This document shows positions 25,359 to 35,512 of a stretch of DNA of 64,000 nucleotides, piece after piece (within the stretch, counting starts at the first letter, position 1; the number at the start of each line of letters is the position of its first letter). The notes below the pieces were generated by a model. That model did no database searches and had not been told where the DNA came from. It saw only the letters and a list, made by a program, of their open reading frames with translations. This DNA is from an uncultured Clostridia bacterium. GTDB lineage: Bacteria > Bacillota > Clostridia > UBA1381. Position numbers and translations under genes: made by a program. The stretch spans positions 124,001 through 188,000 of the forward strand of contig CAKSFT010000003.1 of NCBI GenBank assembly GCA_934454145.1, read 5' to 3'.

Positions 25359-25399
25359 CAAACACCCCTTGCAAAAACATTTTTTGCAGGGGGTGTTTG
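25359..25399. terminator. Bidirectional terminator between convergent genes
   Basis: A 19-bp stem with one imperfect pair: CAAACACCCC...GCAAAAA (25359-25377) against TTTTTGCAGG...GTTTG (25381-25399). It serves the AraC gene on the plus strand and the glycan-degradation operon on the minus strand. Confidence 0.8.
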
Positions 25400-25405
25400 T
25401 AACAG

Positions 25406-27514
25406 TTAAATTTTATCAATGCTTATTTCATATAGAACCGCTGTATTCTTTTTTTTGAATTTTATTTCAATACCGCCATCGTCAAGCTTTCCTTCAACGT
25501 TTGAAGCTGACGGATAAATATTTGTTATCCTGCTTTTTTTATTAAGCCATTTATTAAGGTCTACGTACAATTCCTTATCATCCAAATCAAGATTCCATGC
25601 AGCCAAAACCATTTTGCTTGCCGAAATTGTTCCAAATGCAAAACATTCTTTTTGGTTCAGCCTATGCATTCCTGTCGGATAAACCGGGTGCGAAGAAAGC
25701 ACGTGCTGTCGATTCTTTTTATACAGGCTTATCCCTTCTTTTATTGTCAAAAAGTTTTCTTGGTCACATAAATCAATTCTTCCCGAAAGATACATACAGC
25801 CAAACATTGCTGTTATCATATTAAAGACAGTCTGTTCTGTGTCATGCATCTTAGCGGTATATTCTTCAGATAATTCAAAATCAACTTTTTCATAAAAGGT
25901 GACAGGGTATGGATATGACCATATCCCGGCTTTTTCGGGCGGCATGATTGCCATGCTGCCCATCATTATTGAAGGATAATTCCTGTACAGTTCCTGGTCT
26001 GATGTGCTTTGCAGCGCAAAATTCCTGAGCATTTTGTTATCACTGCGCATGGCACCGCTGCCGCAATTTTCAATTATAAGTCCCGGAAATTCATTATACA
26101 ATTCGGAGATAAAATCGTAAAACGCATCTGCATTCACCTTCAGCCCCTCTGCCGGCGAATCGCCGCCATAATTATTTGTGCAGCCTATACCAGTGTTTTT
26201 ATTATAATCATTTTTTATATAACGGAATCCTGTGTTATATATTTCACGTACTCTGTCCTTCAGATAAGCCCTTACCTTTTGGTTTTTCATATTGTAAAAG
26301 GTTCTTTTTCCTCCTACAACGTCGTTATATCGTTTTATTACGGCATTGTCATCAATAGAATACCCGTATACATTGCTTATGCAGGCATCAAATTCAAACC
26401 AGATTCCCGGCATCATTCCTTCATCTTTTATCAAATCAGCAATCTTTTTCAATCCGTCTTTGCCATAAATATCTTCTCTTTGGTACCAATCTCCGAGATA
26501 GTCCGTCGTATCCCCGTCCTTTGACTGACTCCAGCCGGCATCAATGCAAAAAATTTCACACCCGGCATTTGCCGCCGCCTTGATGAGCGGTATAAGTTTT
26601 TCGGGTGTCTGGTCAAGCCATAAGGCATTCATATATGTGTTATAAACAACATATGGCATATTTTTTGCAGGCTTTATTTTACTGTCCCTTCTTTTGAATC
26701 GGTTCAATTCATCTGCCGCCTCTTCAAAGCCGCCTTTTACAGTGCCAAAGAAGGCTCTTTGCGCCGTATATGATTCACCCGGTTTCAAATCATAATACCA
26801 ACCGCCGTTTTCTTCGTTGCACGCAGTCAATTCGGCATAAAGCATCGGTTTTGTATACCCTCCGCACGAACATATCTTTATGTCCCAGCTGTGACTTCCC
26901 TCAATTTCCGCAAAATATACTCTTTTATTCTCGGAATCCTCCGCAATAATCAGGGGATAATATGACGCCGTGGACCAACTGCCTGTCGAGCGTATATCAT
27001 ATATCTCTTTTTCCCAAAAATGCATGGTTGCCGGTGCAAGCCCCAGCTGCGCCGGTGTAAACTTTTGCCACTGCGCCTCCGCCTGCCATTTATTATAACA
27101 AATATTGAATGTCAAACTGTTATTTTCATACCATGGCTTATCCCCCCGGCAGGCAATATTCCCCAAGACGCCGGAGGATAACTGTGTAATCCGGATTGTA
27201 CTGTCAGAGGAGTTGGTTACAATATTTTGCTGGACAAACACATTTGTTTCCGGGACAAAATTCAAAGCGACTGTCATTTCCAAGCCGTGACATTTATCTT
27301 TGTACTCAAGCTTTATACCCTCGTCAAAGGTTTCACACCCCAAAAACTCAAATTCGCCCTGTCCGATACCCAATACCTTTTCACACGACACCCCAACCGC
27401 AAAGTTTGAAGGTGTTGTTGCAATTTCTTCTATATCTTCTTCCGATGCGGCAACCGCAAATTTGCCGTCGTCAAATATTATAATTTTGCTGTCATTGTGA
27501 TAAAATGTTTTCAT
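25406..27514 (-). CDS. Alpha-galactosidase-type glycoside hydrolase, GH36
   Basis: This 702-residue protein has no signal peptide, so it is cytoplasmic. The N-terminal beta-supersandwich (1-280) is followed by a TIM barrel with CIDAGWSQ (about 323-330) and GDWYQREDIYG. The nucleophile motif FRYIKNDYN gives Asp436, and the acid/base motif NCGSGAMRSD gives Asp492, 56 residues apart as usual for GH36. The canonical KWDMN and CSGGGGRxD are relaxed here, which suggests a substrate other than raffinose-type galactosides. It is the last gene of the long minus-strand locus, 46 bases after the GH42-like gene, and would finish oligosaccharides made outside the cell. Confidence 0.88.
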   Translation of the reverse strand: MKTFYHNDSKIIIFDDGKFAVAASEEDIEEIATTPSNFAVGVSCEKVLGIGQGEFEFLGCETFDEGIKLEYKDKCHGLEMTVALNFVPETNVFVQQNIVTNSSDSTIRITQLSSGVLGNIACRGDKPWYENNSLTFNICYNKWQAEAQWQKFTPAQLGLAPATMHFWEKEIYDIRSTGSWSTASYYPLIIAEDSENKRVYFAEIEGSHSWDIKICSCGGYTKPMLYAELTACNEENGGWYYDLKPGESYTAQRAFFGTVKGGFEEAADELNRFKRRDSKIKPAKNMPYVVYNTYMNALWLDQTPEKLIPLIKAAANAGCEIFCIDAGWSQSKDGDTTDYLGDWYQREDIYGKDGLKKIADLIKDEGMMPGIWFEFDACISNVYGYSIDDNAVIKRYNDVVGGKRTFYNMKNQKVRAYLKDRVREIYNTGFRYIKNDYNKNTGIGCTNNYGGDSPAEGLKVNADAFYDFISELYNEFPGLIIENCGSGAMRSDNKMLRNFALQSTSDQELYRNYPSIMMGSMAIMPPEKAGIWSYPYPVTFYEKVDFELSEEYTAKMHDTEQTVFNMITAMFGCMYLSGRIDLCDQENFLTIKEGISLYKKNRQHVLSSHPVYPTGMHRLNQKECFAFGTISASKMVLAAWNLDLDDKELYVDLNKWLNKKSRITNIYPSASNVEGKLDDGGIEIKFKKKNTAVLYEISIDKI

Positions 27515-27560
27515 ATTTTCTTCTCCCTCAAAAGCAGTTATTTCACTCTTATGTAATGAT

Positions 27561-29636
27561 TTATTTTTTCAGCCAAAAAACAAAATCTCCCTTTTTCAGA
27601 TTCAGGTCAATTTCTCCGCACACATCTGTGCCGTTGATTATATCATGATATTTTTCTTGTGCTGTTATTTTTGCGGAGATATTGTCATGTGCAAAAAAAC
27701 TTAAAAACCGACTATCACCGTATACAGTTGTGTTGTTTGGTGCATATATTCTACACCCTGCCTCCTCTGTTATTTTTCTTATAAAAATGCTGTCCAATGC
27801 CGGGATTGCCGCCATAATATTTGTCCCGCCGTCAGCTCTCGTGGTTTTGGCGACAGCCACCGCGTCAACATCGGGTATTTCCGCAAATGCACAACCGGTA
27901 TTGTTTCGTTCCGATTCGATTACGTCCCTAAAGCTGTAAATCGGCACAACATTGTCGTGCCTGACAATCTCAAAATACGGTATGCTTGTCCTTTCGCCCC
28001 TCGGCGCCAGTTCAAAACCTGTGCTTCTCCTTACATTTTCAAGCGAAAGCCCCTCATTCCTGATGCCAAATGCGTAATTAAATATCAGCACCGTTTCTTT
28101 GGAAATTTTTTTGTACAACTCGTTTCTCTGTGCATCTGATATGGCAAAGCAATTAAGGAAAAATATAACCTTATAACGTTTCAAGTCAATGTCGCTCAGG
28201 TCTGACATTCTGTACATATCATAAGGCATTCCCGACAATGCAGTCTGTGCCTGTGATTCCTGCATCGTTTTTACTTGAAAAATATGATTCTGCGTCGTAT
28301 ACATTGCCGAATTTTCATCTGTCGCCAAAAGAACCTCTGCAATGCTTTCGCGGCATTGCGGCATTGATTTCTTTATATCAATAAGTTTTTTGACCTCTGC
28401 CTGAACCTGTTTTGAATCATACCATCCTCCCAAAAGATCCATCCACCAAAAAGGCGTATCCATTGACATATTCTTTGAAAATTCACGCCATAAAATATTT
28501 AGAAATGCTTTAGTTTCGCCGGGCTTGTGTGGGTAATCCATTTCATCAATCCACAGTTTTTTCAGATTTACCGAAAGGGGCGGAGCATAATATCCCCCCG
28601 GCTCCCCCTCGGCATTTCTGTAATATGACTTTGGCGCACATATAAAATCTATGTATGGGGATTCAAGCACTTCTGTCAAATCTGTATGCCCGTGCCTGTC
28701 AGCGCCCTCTGCCAAAATATACCCATGAAAAAAGCCCACCGCCTTGTTTGTCTTTTCCTTTACAAACTTTGCAAACATTAAAATTGTTTCCAGAGAGACC
28801 TCTTTCCTGTACATGTTATAATCACGATATGCCGTATACCTTTCTCCTTCATGAAAAAAGTCCTCGGCACTGTTTGTTTCGGCATAACGTTCGCTTTTTT
28901 TGGGGATTGGCACATTGTTCTCGTCAACATTCTCGATTTGCCATTTTTCTCCCAATATATCCTTGCCGCCGTATTTTTTTATACCATATTCAAAAAAGCA
29001 TTTTTTCTCATTTATCCCAAAATCAAGCGTACGGTCATCACCCCACATATGTGTTTCACCGCAGCGCCCATATCCCAAATGATAGCCTATAATTCTGCCA
29101 CTGTATGCGCTTTGTTCTGTTATGGAAATAAATTTGTCCAGATATTCCATGGCGTCTTCACGCCACTTTTCAGAAGAAAAGCTCTGATTTGCCAAAAGCG
29201 TTCCCTCTTCTCCGTCCCCCATCAAGTTATGCTTGTCGCTCCCCACCAGAGCCGCGATTTCCTCTGCCTTTTCGGGACCGTTTTCATACACAAACAAATC
29301 CTTTGGATTCTCGCGCTGCCATGAAACCGGCGGATTGAGTTTGATTCGCGGCAAAAAATAAGTGTTTGGATTTTCTTTCATCAAGCGTTCCAATATTTCA
29401 ATTGATGTCTTAAAATCATATTCCCCCGGTCCCTTCCAGCCGCTTGCCAAAATGCATGTATGTACTTTTATCCCGGCTTTCGTCATGTCGCGGTGATATT
29501 TGAAATATTTTTCCGGTTCTTCATTCAAGATGTTGTGTCCCTCTTTGTCAAATTCTGGAGGGTCTTTGAAAAAACCCAGTCTTGACCAAAATATTCCTTC
29601 TTTTTTTAATATTTCCAGACCTTGCTCAGTGTTCAT
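27561..29636 (-). CDS. GH42-like clan GH-A glycoside hydrolase
   Basis: I chose the second ATG, 29636 (691 residues), because AAGGAG sits seven bases before it. A TIM barrel (about 10-410) is followed by a flavodoxin-like trimerisation-type domain (about 420-640) and a small C-terminal beta domain. The likely acid/base is Glu194 (YGRCGETHMWG) and the likely nucleophile Glu365 (LWIDEMDYP). Their 171-residue separation matches the spacing I recall for GH42 beta-galactosidases. The usual Asn-Glu pair at the acid/base is Gly-Glu here, so it may be a divergent family. There is no signal peptide, so it acts in the cytoplasm beside the GH36 enzyme. Confidence 0.75.
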   Translation of the reverse strand: MNTEQGLEILKKEGIFWSRLGFFKDPPEFDKEGHNILNEEPEKYFKYHRDMTKAGIKVHTCILASGWKGPGEYDFKTSIEILERLMKENPNTYFLPRIKLNPPVSWQRENPKDLFVYENGPEKAEEIAALVGSDKHNLMGDGEEGTLLANQSFSSEKWREDAMEYLDKFISITEQSAYSGRIIGYHLGYGRCGETHMWGDDRTLDFGINEKKCFFEYGIKKYGGKDILGEKWQIENVDENNVPIPKKSERYAETNSAEDFFHEGERYTAYRDYNMYRKEVSLETILMFAKFVKEKTNKAVGFFHGYILAEGADRHGHTDLTEVLESPYIDFICAPKSYYRNAEGEPGGYYAPPLSVNLKKLWIDEMDYPHKPGETKAFLNILWREFSKNMSMDTPFWWMDLLGGWYDSKQVQAEVKKLIDIKKSMPQCRESIAEVLLATDENSAMYTTQNHIFQVKTMQESQAQTALSGMPYDMYRMSDLSDIDLKRYKVIFFLNCFAISDAQRNELYKKISKETVLIFNYAFGIRNEGLSLENVRRSTGFELAPRGERTSIPYFEIVRHDNVVPIYSFRDVIESERNNTGCAFAEIPDVDAVAVAKTTRADGGTNIMAAIPALDSIFIRKITEEAGCRIYAPNNTTVYGDSRFLSFFAHDNISAKITAQEKYHDIINGTDVCGEIDLNLKKGDFVFWLKK

Positions 29637-29665
29637 TAACATTCTCCTTTCAACTCAGAAACCAT

Positions 29666-32599
29666 TTACTCCCCCGACCGATACAACGGCTTCATTGAGC
29701 TGACGCTGTCCCATACAAAAATTTTACAGTCTCTTTTTTTATGATTCCAATACACATATTTTTCAGATGCGGAATCAACTTTCCCGCTTTTTATTGTGCT
29801 GACCCCAACAAGCCTTCCGTTTTCATACCTGCACTCCAGAATAGAATATGTTTTTGGCAAAACAGTGTTGTTTTTAATCAAAACCCGTATTGCACCCTCA
29901 TCATCCGAAAAATCATAAACAGCATCTGATATTGCACGGTATGTCCCATCCATGCAATCAGCCTCGGCAGTATAGCTTCTGTTTGTTTTCCCGCTTGCTT
30001 CCGAAACGCCATTTACTTTTATTACGCACTTTTCATCTGACTTGTCAGCAATCACAAACTCATATCTGTACAGCTCGCTGTCATAAGTTCCCGACAACAC
30101 CTTTTCCCCCGAAACGGTTATGTCTGTAAGGGTATCGCTGTTTATGGGCTGGTCAAAAGATATTATTGCTTTCCGCCCCAAAACATTTTTATATATTTCA
30201 TTTTCATTGCAGTCATCAACAATGTTTAAGCTTATGATTTCCGGTTCCGTGCCATATCTGATTTCCACTCGGTCCAGCCGTGTCGCCTGTGTGTTTCCGT
30301 CACGGTTGTCCATAACAATTTTTAGGTACCGATAATTTCCGCTTATACCTTCACATGTCAGTATATCCGTGCCCCAGCCGTTTACAAGGTCAGACTTATA
30401 CCGTTTTACATTTTTCGCCGCCTCATATTCTTTGTTGTTTTCCGACAGATAAAAATAAATATCCTCATTGTTGTATGTCGGATTGCATATATGGTCATAT
30501 ACGGTGAACCCATTTATATCCCCTTGCAGACGATATATAACATAAGCCTCGGCATCACTTGCCCCTGTGGTCAGCAATTCCCCATCGTCCGAAAGTCTGA
30601 GTCTTGAATCCACTTCAAAAATCTTATCAGTGTTGTTGATGTCATCAATCATATATCCGCCCGACGGCACAAACACCGTTATGTCAACAGGGGGTGTTTC
30701 AAGACATTTTCCGCCGGTCAGGACTTTTGCAAAAATTTGCGTTGTCCCTCGGCCGGCTCCATATATCATATTATCCTTTATTTCAACAATTTTTTCATCT
30801 TTGCTGAACAGTTCATATTCACAGGGCGACAAGTATTCGTTTGAATTAACTAAAATCTTTACAGCATCGTACTTCCCCTGTGCCAAAACATTTGACTTTG
30901 TTTCAATTGATGCATGAATGAACGCACGCGGCATAACCGATACCTTCCGTCTGTATTGCTTTCCGTCAACTTCTGCCGAAATAACAGCTTTTCCATAGCC
31001 TGTCCCCGTAACAATGTTTCCCTCAATTCTCAAAACATCAGCATTGTCTGTTGTAAACACCACATTGTCAATTTTGCTTTTTTCACCAAGAATTGATACA
31101 TTGCAAAGAGATATTTTTTGTTTTTCACCGCACTCCATTTCGTCGCGTATATCTATCAGCGTTCCCGCCAAATCATCTCCGTTTCCGTCCACTCCGGCAA
31201 AAAGCATCACTTCCCTGCTCATTCCTCCGCAGGAAACGGCAAGCTTGCATGTACCGCGTGAAAGCGCTGTTATTCTGCCTTTGGAATCCACGGCGAATTT
31301 TTTGTTTTGCACGGAATATTTCGGTGTGACATTTAAAATTGATCCGTCAGTGCCAAAAATATCGACATTAACAGCCTGTGTTTCTCCTATTTCGGTTCTG
31401 AGTTTTGGGATATTTATAATTATATCATATACACCGACGGCCCTGATTGTTTTCTTGTATGTTCTCTCTTTCCCGTCTGCCTCAAACTTCGCTGTCAGCA
31501 CTGCCGTTTCATTCTCCGAAAGATTTAATATTCCGTTTCTTTCTCCCGAAACGGTAAGGTCGGAATAATCAACTGCGTAGCCCCGGCAATTGTTCAAGGT
31601 GAATTTTACAGGGTAATCTTCGCCGGCAGCCACGACGTCCGGTATGCCGAAATCCGCCGTACAGCCCTCAATGATTTCAGATTTTCCCAAGGCGGTTTTG
31701 CTTATTATTTCAAACTTAAACTTTGAATAACCCAGTTCATCTCCGATAAAAATTGTATACGTCATGCTTTCTGCATCATACATGCCTTCTGTTTCCTTTA
31801 CAGCGCCGGCAAAAAGATCCGTAATCCTGATGCACTCTATGTCCGGCACATCCTTGTCAAAAGAAAAAACTATTTGATTTGCAGAAGATATATCCCCCGA
31901 AGAATCAAGTATTTTTCCGTCCCTTTTGAACATTGCGCCTATAAGTGATGCATAGTCCGCACTGTTGCGTATCGCAAGTTTCATCGGGGCGGCCTGTATT
32001 TCTTTGCCATTCTTCTTCACAATTGCATACACAGTTGTACAACCTTGCCTCAGACCCGTGGCAACATTGTTTTCTATGCGCACAACACTTCTGTCATAAC
32101 CATAGAAATCACAGCTGTCATAATATGTTCTGTCCCCGTTTTCATCCTCAGCAGAAACCGACAAAGCCTTTTCTGAGCCAACCGTAAAAATATTTTCATC
32201 AATCACTATTTTTGCTTTTGATATTGCGGAAATATTTTCATCGGTTATTGTCTTAAAAGCTATAACAGGAAAATATTTATTATCGGCTTTTACATATATT
32301 TTTGCATTTGTATAATTACTCCCGGCGTCAAAGGTAAAACAGTATTTCCCCTCCGAATCCGGTGTTGTGCTGTCAATGTACAAAATATCATCAGCATCAA
32401 AATTGTCATATTCAGCCGTATTTTTCAGCATAAGCAGACTAATATTTTTGTTTTGCGGCATTTCTTCAAATTCACCGGATACGCTGAACTTGTTGGTTTG
32501 TGTATAATACTGTGCAATCGGGCTTTTGGCGCAGACCTTCCCTGCAAAACATATCATTATGACAGTCATCAGCATTATGATTTTTCTTAATCTTCTCAT
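29666..32599 (-). CDS. Secreted multi-domain protein with Big-like and discoidin-like modules and KIFxW C-terminal domain
   Basis: I placed the start at ATG 32599 (977 residues), where GAAGGG precedes and a signal peptide follows (MRRLRKIIMLMTVIMICFAG, then KVCA). Repeated Ig-like bacterial domains of the Big type are visible, e.g. VENNVATGLRQGCTTVYAI, FAVDSKGRITALSRGTCKLA and VLRIEGNIVTGTGYGKAVIS. A discoidin-like segment (YFYLSENNKEYEAAKNVK, RYLKIVMDNRDG) lies near 690-810. The final domain ends CKIFVWDSVSSMKPL, a motif shared with two neighbours. No catalytic residues were recognised. Carbohydrate binding at the surface or in the medium is the likely role. Confidence 0.8.
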   Translation of the reverse strand: MRRLRKIIMLMTVIMICFAGKVCAKSPIAQYYTQTNKFSVSGEFEEMPQNKNISLLMLKNTAEYDNFDADDILYIDSTTPDSEGKYCFTFDAGSNYTNAKIYVKADNKYFPVIAFKTITDENISAISKAKIVIDENIFTVGSEKALSVSAEDENGDRTYYDSCDFYGYDRSVVRIENNVATGLRQGCTTVYAIVKKNGKEIQAAPMKLAIRNSADYASLIGAMFKRDGKILDSSGDISSANQIVFSFDKDVPDIECIRITDLFAGAVKETEGMYDAESMTYTIFIGDELGYSKFKFEIISKTALGKSEIIEGCTADFGIPDVVAAGEDYPVKFTLNNCRGYAVDYSDLTVSGERNGILNLSENETAVLTAKFEADGKERTYKKTIRAVGVYDIIINIPKLRTEIGETQAVNVDIFGTDGSILNVTPKYSVQNKKFAVDSKGRITALSRGTCKLAVSCGGMSREVMLFAGVDGNGDDLAGTLIDIRDEMECGEKQKISLCNVSILGEKSKIDNVVFTTDNADVLRIEGNIVTGTGYGKAVISAEVDGKQYRRKVSVMPRAFIHASIETKSNVLAQGKYDAVKILVNSNEYLSPCEYELFSKDEKIVEIKDNMIYGAGRGTTQIFAKVLTGGKCLETPPVDITVFVPSGGYMIDDINNTDKIFEVDSRLRLSDDGELLTTGASDAEAYVIYRLQGDINGFTVYDHICNPTYNNEDIYFYLSENNKEYEAAKNVKRYKSDLVNGWGTDILTCEGISGNYRYLKIVMDNRDGNTQATRLDRVEIRYGTEPEIISLNIVDDCNENEIYKNVLGRKAIISFDQPINSDTLTDITVSGEKVLSGTYDSELYRYEFVIADKSDEKCVIKVNGVSEASGKTNRSYTAEADCMDGTYRAISDAVYDFSDDEGAIRVLIKNNTVLPKTYSILECRYENGRLVGVSTIKSGKVDSASEKYVYWNHKKRDCKIFVWDSVSSMKPLYRSGE

Positions 32600-32660
32600 C
32601 TCTGTTTTCCCTTCAAATCCATTGAATGTATAAATATAAGAGTTTCTATGGGTGCACCGT

Positions 32661-35501
32661 TCAATATGCGGATATATCCGCCACATTGTTCCAAATGAAA
32701 ATTTTTGCCGCGGCTGTATTTTCAAATCGTTTCGGACAGGAATAATTATTTATCCCGCTTTCCAGACGAACATTGTTGTCCGCAAAAATGCCGCTTAGGT
32801 TTCCATCATTTCCATAAACACACACAAGTACAGCCACTGTCATGTCCGTATCAAAACTGTTTATGATTTTTGCACTTACAATTTCCGATTCTGCCAACTC
32901 GCTTACTTCTATTTTTTCATTCACTATATCTATCTTCTTCTCAAAAGCGGAGCAATTCAGTCCAAACTCATTTTCTATTCCGTCTGCAAAAATGGTATAC
33001 TCGCCATCTTTCAGTTCATCAATTTTGATAATCAACAGATTTCCACAAGTATCATACTTGATGCTTTTTGCATCATTTCCGGCGTCGCTGAGCCTGATAT
33101 CCGCAAGTTTCCCTCTTTGAACATTCTGCGAAAATGCGACAACTATTTTTCTTATGTTTTTTTTGCTCACATCGTCATTGCCTGCAAAGGTGTCCACTCC
33201 CACAACCTGCGGCGCTTTATTATATTTTATCAAGAACTTATTCAGGCGTATATCCTGTTTGCTCCCGGATGCTTTATCCAGAATAATCTTTACATATTTT
33301 GCTTTTTTCAGTTTTTCATCTGTCAGCGAATAGATATATTTCGTTTCATTCTTTTTGCCGGCTGAGGCTGTAAACGAAAAGTCGCTTTCGCTTATTTTTT
33401 CATATTCGGAATTATCCGGCGAAATCAATACCTGCAAGTCATTTTCGGTCTTTTCGCCTATTACGGTTGTTTCAAATTCAACACCAATCATCTCATCTTC
33501 TGCCGCGAAAACAACATTCTGTGCCTGCGAATCCACGTTTGCACACACCATACCCAGCGAAGAGGTAATGATAAGTCCGTCAGAATGGTCAAATGTTCCG
33601 CTCCAGTCGTTTGATTTATTGAATGTCTTTTCACTTTCGTTTATGTATTCTTCCGCACAAAGCACATATTCTTTTGTTTCAACATTGATGCCGTCGCTTT
33701 GTACATTTGCCGATATGGTTGTTGTACCGGGTTTTGAAGCAATAAGTGTATTTCCGTCTATTTTAAAATTATCATTGGACAAGGTGTACTTCACTGTCGG
33801 ATTGTAAACCAAATCTCCTGTTTTGTTATAAGCCTTCGTCATGATGTCCATGCTTTTCCCGACACACATATGTAATGTATCAAAACAAATCTGTGCATGG
33901 TCTATTGTGTTCTTCAAAACCGTTATGCTCTTCTTGTCCGAACGGACGGTTATTCCGTCAATTGTCACTTCTGCATAAATGCTTGCCGTCCCCGGTGTGT
34001 TTGCCGTCACCTTCGCCTCATCACTGATGCTTAGAATATCATTGTTATCGGAAAAATACTGTATGTCCGCCGCCATCAAGTCCATCTCACCCTTTGTCTG
34101 AAAAAAGTATTTCAGTATAGCATAACATGACTCGCCAACGTACAATCTGTCACGGTTCACGTCAATCGTGACTTCTTTCAGGACATCGCGTGCCTCTTCA
34201 CCGACACCCACCGATATATTTTTTTCTATAATCTGTCCGTTATAGTCAACACTTACCCTTATATAAACATTGCCGTTTTTTAAGCCTTTCAGTTTTAGTC
34301 CGTCGGCAGAAACAATGCTTTCGTCAAGCACCGTCAGATATATATTATCCTTCGCCGGGATAACAGTGTCGTCATCAAGCAGCAATGCAGCAGTTATTTC
34401 TTTTTCCTCTCCCGGCGCAATCGAAATATTTTCCGGAACAATGTTGATTGCTTTTACTCCGCACACTGTTACTTCCTTTTTTGCCTTCACAGTTTTTGCG
34501 CCGATTTCCAAAAAGGCACTCAGAGTTGCTTTTCCTGCTTTTTGGGGGACAATATTTCCGTCCTCGACCTTTATTATCTGTTCATCGGAGGATATGACGG
34601 TATACGCCCCCGGGGCAGTATTGTTTCCGTTTACATCACATATGGCTGTGACAAAATCCGAACACTTAAAATCGTCCTCAAAATGCAGATATTCACCGAT
34701 ATTTCCAACATATGAAAAACCTGTTTTTTTGCTATATACATATTCTTTGCCGTCCGAAGTGGTTGTTTTGCCGCACTCAAACTCGTATATATCAAAATTC
34801 AAAGCATCAAATGTATAGCTTACCTTCATGCCGTCAATACTTATTTCCCCGTCCGATTCTCTGACAATTCCGCTTTTGTCTTTTATTGACAGTTTCCCGG
34901 CAGTGTCCACACGCTGATTAAAATCAAGGGTCATTTTGCTGACCATATACATGTTTCCGTCAGTAACCTCGTTGTCCGTATCATCATAAAAATGCTCGCC
35001 CTCAAGCTGCAAACTCATGTTCTGTAAAAGTTTTACATTGTCAAGACGTATAAACCGTGCATTTGTCTGATTGATGACAATCTTAAAATATTCATACCCC
35101 TCGTCAACATCTGAAAAATAGATATTCTTTGTCCAATTTGAACCGAGTTCTTCCGAAGTTTTTGAGTATTCCGAAACGTCATTATATATTCCATCTGCAG
35201 TTTCGGCAACATAGAATTTTATATCTTCATTTCTTTTATAGTTTAGCGTTACAACTTCAAAATTTGCAAAATCTTCAAGCCTGTACACGATTTCCATTGT
35301 CCCCACACCCGACGTGGCATATTTGGGTTCTTTATAACTCCCCAATTTTGCACTTTCTTCCAAGGTGACATTCTCGCTGTGGCTGAATATTTTTGTCAAA
35401 TCACTGAGGTCATCGTCAATTCCGGAAGCGGCAGCATCTGCTGCCGTGAATCCGGAAATTATCATGGATAGGCTTAATATGATTGCTGATATCTTTTTCA
35501 T
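32661..35501 (-). CDS. Secreted multi-domain protein, paralogue in architecture, with KIFxW C-terminal domain
   Basis: This 946-residue protein starts at ATG 35501 (GAGGAG upstream), followed by the signal peptide MKKISAIILSLSMIISGFTA. An N-terminal discoidin-like domain (MEIVYRLEDFANFEVVTLNY, then FKIVINQTNARFIRLDNVKL) covers about 30-165. Big-like repeats follow (IVSADGLKLKGLKNGNVYIR; ISDEAKVTANTPGTASIYA; FKIDGNTLIASKPGTTTIS). A second discoidin-like block lies near 620-780. The end reads AKIFIWNNVADI. It has the same module set as the next gene downstream (61-base gap), but the two are not recent duplicates. No enzyme active site was seen. Confidence 0.8.
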   Translation of the reverse strand: MKKISAIILSLSMIISGFTAADAAASGIDDDLSDLTKIFSHSENVTLEESAKLGSYKEPKYATSGVGTMEIVYRLEDFANFEVVTLNYKRNEDIKFYVAETADGIYNDVSEYSKTSEELGSNWTKNIYFSDVDEGYEYFKIVINQTNARFIRLDNVKLLQNMSLQLEGEHFYDDTDNEVTDGNMYMVSKMTLDFNQRVDTAGKLSIKDKSGIVRESDGEISIDGMKVSYTFDALNFDIYEFECGKTTTSDGKEYVYSKKTGFSYVGNIGEYLHFEDDFKCSDFVTAICDVNGNNTAPGAYTVISSDEQIIKVEDGNIVPQKAGKATLSAFLEIGAKTVKAKKEVTVCGVKAINIVPENISIAPGEEKEITAALLLDDDTVIPAKDNIYLTVLDESIVSADGLKLKGLKNGNVYIRVSVDYNGQIIEKNISVGVGEEARDVLKEVTIDVNRDRLYVGESCYAILKYFFQTKGEMDLMAADIQYFSDNNDILSISDEAKVTANTPGTASIYAEVTIDGITVRSDKKSITVLKNTIDHAQICFDTLHMCVGKSMDIMTKAYNKTGDLVYNPTVKYTLSNDNFKIDGNTLIASKPGTTTISANVQSDGINVETKEYVLCAEEYINESEKTFNKSNDWSGTFDHSDGLIITSSLGMVCANVDSQAQNVVFAAEDEMIGVEFETTVIGEKTENDLQVLISPDNSEYEKISESDFSFTASAGKKNETKYIYSLTDEKLKKAKYVKIILDKASGSKQDIRLNKFLIKYNKAPQVVGVDTFAGNDDVSKKNIRKIVVAFSQNVQRGKLADIRLSDAGNDAKSIKYDTCGNLLIIKIDELKDGEYTIFADGIENEFGLNCSAFEKKIDIVNEKIEVSELAESEIVSAKIINSFDTDMTVAVLVCVYGNDGNLSGIFADNNVRLESGINNYSCPKRFENTAAAKIFIWNNVADISAY

Positions 35502-35512
35502 GGATATTCTCC

